A stretch of 5,973 nt of DNA from Pseudomonadota bacterium (GTDB lineage Bacteria > Pseudomonadota > Alphaproteobacteria > Rhizobiales > Beijerinckiaceae), in the NCBI GenBank assembly GCA_021812505.1, contig JAKANG010000111.1:1-5973 (forward strand), in the 5' to 3' direction. Positions 1 to 5,973 of this stretch are shown here, one piece after another (the stretch's first letter is position 1; each line of letters starts with the position of its first letter). Position numbers and translations under genes: made by a program. A model generated the notes under the pieces. The model saw nothing but the letters and a program-made list of their open reading frames with translations, did not search any database and had not been told where the DNA came from.

Positions 1-28
1 GAGAAAATGACATCCGGAGAAACCTGCG

Positions 29-97
29 ATGCATGCGCCAAGACGACAAGGATTCGCGCTGCTCGACAGGGATGGCACGATTATTGTCGACAAATGA
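29..97 (+). pseudogene. 5' remnant of a HAD-family phosphatase gene (GmhB/histidinol-phosphatase-like), truncated at the gyrB end
   Basis: This short frame encodes 22 residues, starting MHAPRRQGFALLDRDG and ending TIIVDK before TGA. The stretch from FALLD to VDK looks like the first beta-strand and motif I of HAD phosphatases: a hydrophobic strand, then DxDGT, whose first Asp is the nucleophile. It most resembles D-glycero-D-manno-heptose-1,7-bisphosphate phosphatase and relatives, where this motif lies within about 20 residues of the N terminus, as here. GGAG at 16-19, 9 nt before the ATG, is a good ribosome binding site, so the 5' end of a gene appears intact. The rest of the fold is missing: after the stop the DNA is antisense to the conserved GyrB C terminus, and no + frame there resembles HAD. 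An in-frame TGA at 8-10 bounds it upstream. It is most likely a truncated remnant. A chance motif match or an unrelated small peptide gene cannot be excluded. Confidence 0.5.
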
Positions 98-2647
<2,550 letters not shown>

Positions 2648-2653
2648 TCACGA

Positions 2654-3838
2654 TCACAGCGAGCGCGGCGCGGGGCTGATCACGGTGGTCGTTCCGTTGT
2701 TGATCTGCACGACAGCGAGTCCGCGCTCGTTGCTCCCGTCGGCTTTGAAGCGGAAGACGCCGTCGGCGCCGTTGAAGCCGGTCTGACTGGTCAGGACGTC
2801 TTCACTGTAGCGTCGGGCGCCCTGCGTGCGGGCGAGGGCCGCGGCGAGCGAAACGGCGTCATACGCCAGCGTCGCCACGCGGGTCGGGTCCGAATTGAAT
2901 TTGGCGCGGTAGCGCTGGGCGAAGGCGGTGAAGCCGGCGTTTTCGGGCGTGGCGAACCAGGCGCCCTGCAGGGCGGGCAGGCTCAGAACGCGCACGTCAT
3001 TCCACAGGCCGGTGCCGAGGATCTGGATCTTGCGGGAATCGATGCCATTCGCGGTCAGCGCCTTGGCGACCTCGGGCATGGCCGCCGCCTGTTCCGGGAT
3101 GAAGATGCAGTCGATCTGCGCCCCAAGGGCGGCAATGTTGGCGGCGGAGGCAGCGACGGCGCCGGGTTTGTATCGTTCGATCAGCGCGACGCGCATGCCG
3201 CGCCGCGCCGCCGCCTGCTGCAGCGCGCCCGTCGCGACATTGGCGTAATCGTTTTCGGGCGCGAGGACCGCGACGGATTTCTTGCCCTGGCTCGAAGCGT
3301 AATCCACGATCCGCTCGGCATAGCCTTCGACCAGGAAGGACAGGAGATAGACACCGCGTGAGGCGGTCGAGAGATCGGTTGAGAAGGCGATGATCGGTTT
3401 GCCCGCCGGGCGGGCGACTTCGGCCGCGGCGCGGACGTCCGCAGCGAACAGCGGGCCGAGAATCAATTCCGCTCCCTCTGAGATGGCGGCCTGGGCGGCG
3501 TCCTTGGCGCCTTCCGGCGTCGAACGGTCGTCCTTGACGAGGAGCGTGATGTCATTCGCGCCCGATTCCAGGACCGCGAGCTCTGCGGCGTTGCGCATGG
3601 AGACGCCGACGGCGCTTGGCCCGGCGCCCTGGGTCAGGGGCAGGATGAGGGCGACCTTCACCGGGCCGTTGCCAAGCGTGGTCGCGTTGGCGGCGGGCGT
3701 CGCCGGTGGGGTCGGCGCGCCTGGCTCCTCATGGTTCTTCAGGCCGGTGACCGAACAGGCGGACAAGCTCGCCGCGCCGCCCAGCAGGACCGCCCGCAAG
3801 AAAGAGCGCCGCGCGACGGCGAAAGATTCCTTTGGCAT
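2654..3838 (-). CDS. LpoA/YraM-like lipoprotein with periplasmic-binding-protein fold (penicillin-binding protein activator family)
   Basis: The predicted 394-residue protein begins with an export signal: ARRSFLR (9-15), a hydrophobic stretch (16-26) and a lipobox LSAC (25-28), so it should be cut before Cys28 and lipidated. A Pro/Ala-rich linker (about 38-56) follows, then a type I periplasmic-binding fold from about residue 60 (VKVALILPLTQGAGPSAVGV, later LILGPLF and KPIIAFSTD) to the C terminus. This fold occurs in LivK-type amino-acid-binding proteins and in LpoA/YraM, the outer-membrane lipoprotein that activates PBP1A in E. coli. Divergent placement next to rsmI-yraN favours the LpoA family. 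The N-terminal TPR-like domain of E. coli LpoA is absent, so activation of a penicillin-binding protein here is inferred. The start was chosen because the signal peptide begins there, with AGGA 11 nt upstream (3850-3853). The frame stays open to 4132, but that part is low-complexity, Arg-rich and overlaps rsmI. Confidence 0.85.
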   Translation of the reverse strand: MPKESFAVARRSFLRAVLLGGAASLSACSVTGLKNHEEPGAPTPPATPAANATTLGNGPVKVALILPLTQGAGPSAVGVSMRNAAELAVLESGANDITLLVKDDRSTPEGAKDAAQAAISEGAELILGPLFAADVRAAAEVARPAGKPIIAFSTDLSTASRGVYLLSFLVEGYAERIVDYASSQGKKSVAVLAPENDYANVATGALQQAAARRGMRVALIERYKPGAVAASAANIAALGAQIDCIFIPEQAAAMPEVAKALTANGIDSRKIQILGTGLWNDVRVLSLPALQGAWFATPENAGFTAFAQRYRAKFNSDPTRVATLAYDAVSLAAALARTQGARRYSEDVLTSQTGFNGADGVFRFKADGSNERGLAVVQINNGTTTVISPAPRSL

Positions 3839-3914
3839 GCGCAATTCGTTCCTGCCCCTCGGCGGTCCGCCGGGCGCTTCGATCGCCCTTCGGCCCGCAG
3901 AGCCTGAAAGAAAT

Positions 3915-3943
3915 GTCTTAAGCAAAGGCGCAGCCTCTGGCAA
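3915..3943 (-). promoter_or_regulatory. Candidate promoter of the LpoA-like gene
   Basis: On the - strand TTGCCA (3943-3938, 5 of 6 to TTGACA) is followed by a 17-nt spacer and TAAGAC (3920-3915, 3 of 6 to TATAAT). Transcription would start near 3908, giving a leader of about 70 nt that includes a short GC-rich palindrome (3860-3872) before the ribosome binding site. The weak -10 keeps this tentative. Confidence 0.3.
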
Positions 3944-3973
3944 CATCGGCCAAAACGACGCGGCAAGCCGAAC

Positions 3974-4002
3974 TTGCGAGGCGGGGGGCCTTCCCCTATA
4001 CC
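3974..4002 (+). promoter_or_regulatory. Candidate promoter of rsmI-yraN
   Basis: TTGCGA (3974-3979) and TATACC (3997-4002) are separated by 17 nt, each matching 4 of 6 consensus positions. The implied start is near 4009, with a leader of about 45 nt. A second TATAAA lies at 4009-4014 but has no -35 partner at the right distance. The surrounding 3990-4040 segment is the most AT-rich part of the intergenic region, as expected for a promoter. Confidence 0.4.
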
Positions 4003-4004
4003 GA

Positions 4005-4020
4005 GTTCTATAAAGAGAAC
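4005..4020. repeat. Short inverted repeat over the rsmI transcription start region
   Basis: GTTCT (4005-4009) and AGAAC (4016-4020) are perfect inverted arms around ATAAAG. The repeat sits just downstream of the candidate rsmI -10 and covers an alternative -10 (TATAAA), the usual position of a repressor site. Five-base arms can arise by chance, and no known operator is matched. Confidence 0.3.
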
Positions 4021-4053
4021 ATTTGTTGTTTTTATCGAACGAAAGGCGCGCTG

Positions 4054-4977
4054 ATGGCGCATCCGGCTTCGCTCTCGTCCTCCGCTCCCGCGTCTTTCGT
4101 CGCCTTCGGCCTGCGCGCTGAGGCCGAGTCAATCGCTCCGGGGCTTCATGTCGTGGCGACGCCGATCGGCAATTTGCGCGACATCACCTTGCGGGCGCTC
4201 TCCACGCTTGCGGCCGCGGACGCGGTGATCGCCGAGGACACGCGGGTCAGCCGTCATCTCATGGCGCATTACGGCATCGCCACGCCGCTGATCGCCTATC
4301 ACGAACATAATGCCGAGGCGATGCGGCCGCAGTTGATCGCGCGGTTGAAGAAGGGCGAAAGGCTGGCGCTTATTTCCGACGCTGGCACGCCGCTGGTGTC
4401 CGATCCGGGCTTCAAGCTCGTCGGCGAAGCCCTGGCGGAGGGAATTCCCGTCACTTCGGCGCCCGGTCCCTCGGCCGTGCTGGCGGCGCTGGTGGTGGCG
4501 GGCCTGCCGACGGATCGGTTCTTCTTCGAGGGCTTCCTGCCGGCCAAGAGCGGCGCCCGCCGCGCGCGCATCGCCGAACTGGCTGCGATTCCCGGCACCC
4601 TGGTCTTTTTCGAGTCGCCGCGGCGCCTGGCGGAGACGCTGGCCGACCTTGCGGCGGTGCTGGGGCCGCGTGAAGCCGCGGTCGCCCGCGAGTTGACCAA
4701 GCATTTCGAATCGGTGCGCCGCGGCGCGCTGGGCGCGCTCGCGGCGGATTACGAGCGCGAGGGGGCGCCCAAGGGCGAAATCGTCCTGCTGGTGGCGCCG
4801 CCCGGCGAGGCGGCCCCAGCGTTCGACGGCAATGCGCTCGACGACAAGATTCGCGCCGCCCTGGACAAGTTTTCGCTCAAGGACGCCGCCAGCGTCGTCG
4901 CCGCCGAGACGGGCCAGCCGCGTCGCAAGGTCTATGCCCGCGCGCTGGAGTTGTCCTCCGAGGGCGGGCGGTCATGA
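4054..4977 (+). CDS. rsmI: 16S rRNA (cytidine(1402)-2'-O)-methyltransferase
   Basis: RsmI uses S-adenosylmethionine to methylate the ribose 2'-OH of C1402 in 16S rRNA, in the decoding centre of the 30S subunit. The 307-residue product has the family's tetrapyrrole-methylase-like fold: [12 protein letters not shown] (34-45), AEDTR (60-64), [13 protein letters not shown] (107-119), APGPSA (136-141), FFEGFLP (157-163), FFESPRR (185-191) and RELTKHFE (212-219). Residues from about 262 form the small C-terminal helical domain usual in full-length RsmI. The first 30 residues are a weakly conserved, Ala/Ser-rich extension. The ATG at 4054 has AAAGG (4042-4046) 7 nt upstream. The stop overlaps the yraN start as ATGA (4974-4977), so the two are probably cotranscribed and translationally coupled. 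The gene is divergent from the LpoA-like gene. Confidence 0.96.
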   Translation: MAHPASLSSSAPASFVAFGLRAEAESIAPGLHVVATPIGNLRDITLRALSTLAAADAVIAEDTRVSRHLMAHYGIATPLIAYHEHNAEAMRPQLIARLKKGERLALISDAGTPLVSDPGFKLVGEALAEGIPVTSAPGPSAVLAALVVAGLPTDRFFFEGFLPAKSGARRARIAELAAIPGTLVFFESPRRLAETLADLAAVLGPREAAVARELTKHFESVRRGALGALAADYEREGAPKGEIVLLVAPPGEAAPAFDGNALDDKIRAALDKFSLKDAASVVAAETGQPRRKVYARALELSSEGGRS

Positions 4978-5342
4978 CCAGCCGCGCCGCAGCGCGGGTC
5001 TTCGGCTTGCGCGCCGAGGCCTTGGCCGCGTTCTGGCTGCGGCTCAAGTTCTTCCGGATCCTGGCGCGGAACTATTCGGCCTCTGGCGGCGAAATCGACA
5101 TCGTCGCCCGGCGTGGACAGCTCGTCGCCTTTGTCGAGGTCAAGGCGCGCCCAACCTACGAGGCCGCGCAGATAGCGATCGACGCGCGCAAGGTCGCTCG
5201 TCTCTCCCGCGCCGTCCGCGTCTGGCTTGCCGCCCATCCCTGGGCGAGCGATTGCGCGCTCCGGGGCGACGCGGTGCTCATCGCGCCCCGCCGTCCGCCT
5301 CGCCATGTGGCGGGGGCCTTCGAGCTCGATCTTTTCGCCTGA
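4974..5342 (+). CDS. yraN: YraN family (UPF0102) nuclease-like protein
   Basis: The 122-residue product has the length and motif order of the YraN/UPF0102 family, which has a restriction-endonuclease-like fold. Visible are the N-terminal helix [12 protein letters not shown] (11-22) with the conserved Glu15, [18 protein letters not shown] (28-45) with the E40/D42 motif, FVEVKARP (53-60) with E55 and K57, and a C-terminal RGDAVLIAP (97-105). The D-(E)xK arrangement of D42, E55 and K57 is that of a metal-dependent nuclease active site and is intact. The biological role of the family is poorly defined; DNA processing or repair is inferred from the fold. Translation likely couples to rsmI through the 4-bp ATGA overlap. 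In many alphaproteobacteria a glutathione synthetase gene follows, but here the next gene is rpmF. Confidence 0.92.
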   Translation: MTSRAAARVFGLRAEALAAFWLRLKFFRILARNYSASGGEIDIVARRGQLVAFVEVKARPTYEAAQIAIDARKVARLSRAVRVWLAAHPWASDCALRGDAVLIAPRRPPRHVAGAFELDLFA

Positions 5343-5397
5343 AGGGCGGGCTCAGCTTTTTTGCCGCGCGGGCTAGCCTTTTTGGCTTTTTGCCTGT

Positions 5398-5412
5398 AAG
5401 AGACGCGCTCTT
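5398..5412. repeat. Inverted repeat in the yraN-rpmF gap
   Basis: AAGAG (5398-5402) and CTCTT (5408-5412) are perfect inverted arms around ACGCG. The 135-bp gap also holds T-runs at 5357-5362, 5379-5383 and 5387-5391, the second directly after GGCTAGCC. These could end rsmI-yraN transcription weakly, but no stable stem precedes them. I found no convincing -35/-10 pair for rpmF, although transcription of rpmF should start in this gap. Confidence 0.25.
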
Positions 5413-5441
5413 GAATTTCCCCGCGCGCCTCTGTCGCCTGA

Positions 5442-5463
5442 TCCGGCCGGCGTTGCGGCCGGA
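5442..5463 (+). promoter_or_regulatory. Hairpin immediately upstream of the rpmF ribosome binding site
   Basis: TCCGGCCG (5442-5449) and CGGCCGGA (5456-5463) form a perfect 8-bp GC-rich stem with a 6-nt loop (GCGTTG). The stem ends 2 nt before the GGAG Shine-Dalgarno at 5466-5469. There is no T-run after it, so it is not a terminator. In the mRNA it could affect ribosome access or stability, or be bound by a protein. The structure is read directly; the function is inferred. Confidence 0.5.
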
Positions 5464-5477
5464 CTGGAGTTTTAGAA

Positions 5478-5666
5478 ATGGCTGTTCCGAAGAGAAAAAC
5501 CTCGCCGATGAAGCGCGGCTTCCGCCGCTCGGCCGACGCCCTCGCCGCCCCGACCTATGTCGAGGACAAGGACTCGGGCGAATTGCGCCGTCCGCATCAC
5601 ATTGACCTGAAGTCCGGCATGTACAAGGGCCGTCAGGTTCTCACGGTCAAGTCGCAGGAAGACTGA
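5478..5666 (+). CDS. rpmF: 50S ribosomal protein L32
   Basis: L32 (bL32) is a small basic protein of the large ribosomal subunit. The 62-residue product opens with the family signature [18 protein letters not shown] and continues with [24 protein letters not shown] and GMYKGRQVL, typical of alphaproteobacterial L32. It has no cysteines, so it is the zinc-free form rather than the CxxC zinc-ribbon form. The ATG at 5478 has GGAG at 5466-5469 with 8-nt spacing. A hairpin lies just before the ribosome binding site and an intrinsic terminator lies 24 bp after the stop, so it appears to end its own transcript, probably as a single-gene unit 135 bp after yraN. Confidence 0.98.
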   Translation: MAVPKRKTSPMKRGFRRSADALAAPTYVEDKDSGELRRPHHIDLKSGMYKGRQVLTVKSQED

Positions 5667-5690
5667 TCCTCGCGTTTGATCGCGCAGTCC

Positions 5691-5720
5691 AAGGCCGGCG
5701 TTCCGCCGGCCTTTTTCTTT
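5691..5720 (+). terminator. Intrinsic terminator of rpmF
   Basis: AAGGCCGGCG (5691-5700) pairs perfectly with CGCCGGCCTT (5704-5713) around a TTC loop, followed by the T-rich tract TTTTTCTTT (5712-5720). This is a textbook rho-independent terminator for + strand transcription. On the - strand the stem is followed by GGACTGC without a T-run, so it should not work well for the converging gene. Confidence 0.92.
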
Positions 5721-5752
5721 GGTTGGATGCTCGCCGTAAAGGGCCGGCAAAG

Positions 5753-5973
5753 TCATTCGTCGGGCAGGACGTCGGGCACCAGCATGCGCCGCAGCGGGAT
5801 CTGCTTGCGGAATTTCAGGTCGAGCCCGTCGTAATATTTCTCGATCTGGCTGACAAACTCCAAACCGTCCACGAGTTTCAGATTGCCCTTGGTCCGGGCG
5901 AAATCCTGGGCGGCGGCGGTATAGCCCCCCGTGGTGATGAAGATGCCGACGTCGCGGTCGTGGATCATGGCGT
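5753..5973 (-). CDS. C-terminal part of an Mrr-type restriction endonuclease (partial, 5' end beyond the window)
   Basis: The frame is open to the right edge, so only about the last 72 residues are seen. They contain DVGIFITTGGYTAAAQDFA, the conserved strand and helix near the end of the Mrr catalytic domain, then LKLVDGLEFVSQIEKY, the usual VDG..LV..I segment, and a tail RKQIPLRRMLVPDV that I associate with 'restriction system protein' homologues. The Met at 5966-5968 lies inside the domain and is not the start. Mrr-family enzymes cut DNA, often modified DNA, through a D...QxK centre; those residues lie upstream and cannot be checked here. The gene converges on rpmF with 86 bp between stops, and no good terminator of its own is visible. 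The family assignment is by motif recognition; solitary Mrr-like nucleases and type IV enzymes cannot be told apart from this fragment. Confidence 0.75.
   Translation of the reverse strand, partial: AMIHDRDVGIFITTGGYTAAAQDFARTKGNLKLVDGLEFVSQIEKYYDGLDLKFRKQIPLRRMLVPDVLPDE

Noticed and set aside
4005..4040. LexA (SOS) box near rsmI
   Set aside because: Alphaproteobacterial LexA sites are direct repeats GTTC-N7-GTTC; here the arms are inverted, and the GAAC copies at 4017-4020 and 4037-4040 are 16 nt apart.
3839..4132. 98-residue N-terminal extension of the LpoA-like protein
   Set aside because: It would place a signal peptide and lipobox in mid-protein, is Arg-rich and low in complexity, and overlaps the rsmI promoter and start.
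5344..5391. Terminator for rsmI-yraN in the T-rich stretch
   Set aside because: T-runs are present, but the only preceding dyads (GGCTAGCC, AGCC/GGCT) are too short or lack a workable loop for a confident call.
4832..5605. 257-codon + strand frame overlapping rsmI, yraN and rpmF
   Set aside because: It lies in the wrong frame relative to three recognisable genes, and its product is Arg/Pro/Ala-rich with no domain.
5691..5713. Bidirectional terminator serving the Mrr gene too
   Set aside because: On the - strand the stem is followed by GGACTGC, not a T-run.

Overview
The window reads as a stretch of chromosome from a GC-rich alphaproteobacterium, most likely of the Rhizobiales/Hyphomicrobiales. 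This rests on the style of the GyrB and cysteine-free L32 proteins, on strong GC bias at third codon positions, and on long spurious antisense frames. The assignment is made by eye, without a database search.

Layout, left to right. Positions 1-97 hold what looks like the first 22 codons of a HAD-family phosphatase gene on the + strand. It has its own ribosome binding site and breaks off exactly where gyrB ends. Next, on the - strand, is a complete gyrB (98-2548, TTG start). Upstream of it, also on the - strand, is a lipoprotein with a periplasmic-binding-protein fold (2654-3838), the LpoA/YraM-like 'penicillin-binding protein activator'. A 215-bp divergent intergenic region (3839-4053) carries candidate promoters in both directions. 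On the + strand follow rsmI (4054-4977) and yraN (4974-5342), which overlap by ATGA and form a translationally coupled pair. After a 135-bp gap containing inverted repeats comes rpmF, encoding ribosomal protein L32 (5478-5666), with a clear intrinsic terminator at 5691-5720. Converging on it from the right edge is the C-terminal end of an Mrr-type restriction endonuclease gene (5753-5973, - strand, cut by the window edge).

How the genes fit together. Most are housekeeping: DNA supercoiling (GyrB), 16S rRNA 2'-O-methylation (RsmI), a ribosomal protein (L32), and cell-wall synthesis support (the LpoA-like lipoprotein). The divergent lpoA-like gene beside rsmI-yraN is the same neighbourhood seen in E. 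coli (rsmI/yraL, lpoA/yraM, yraN), and this supports the lipoprotein's family assignment. The accessory material sits at the two edges: the broken HAD gene on the left and the Mrr-type nuclease on the right.

I did not find a convincing undescribed system. The observations most worth following are the truncated HAD gene abutting gyrB, the twin-arginine-like lipoprotein signal on the LpoA-like protein, and a strong hairpin immediately upstream of the rpmF ribosome binding site.
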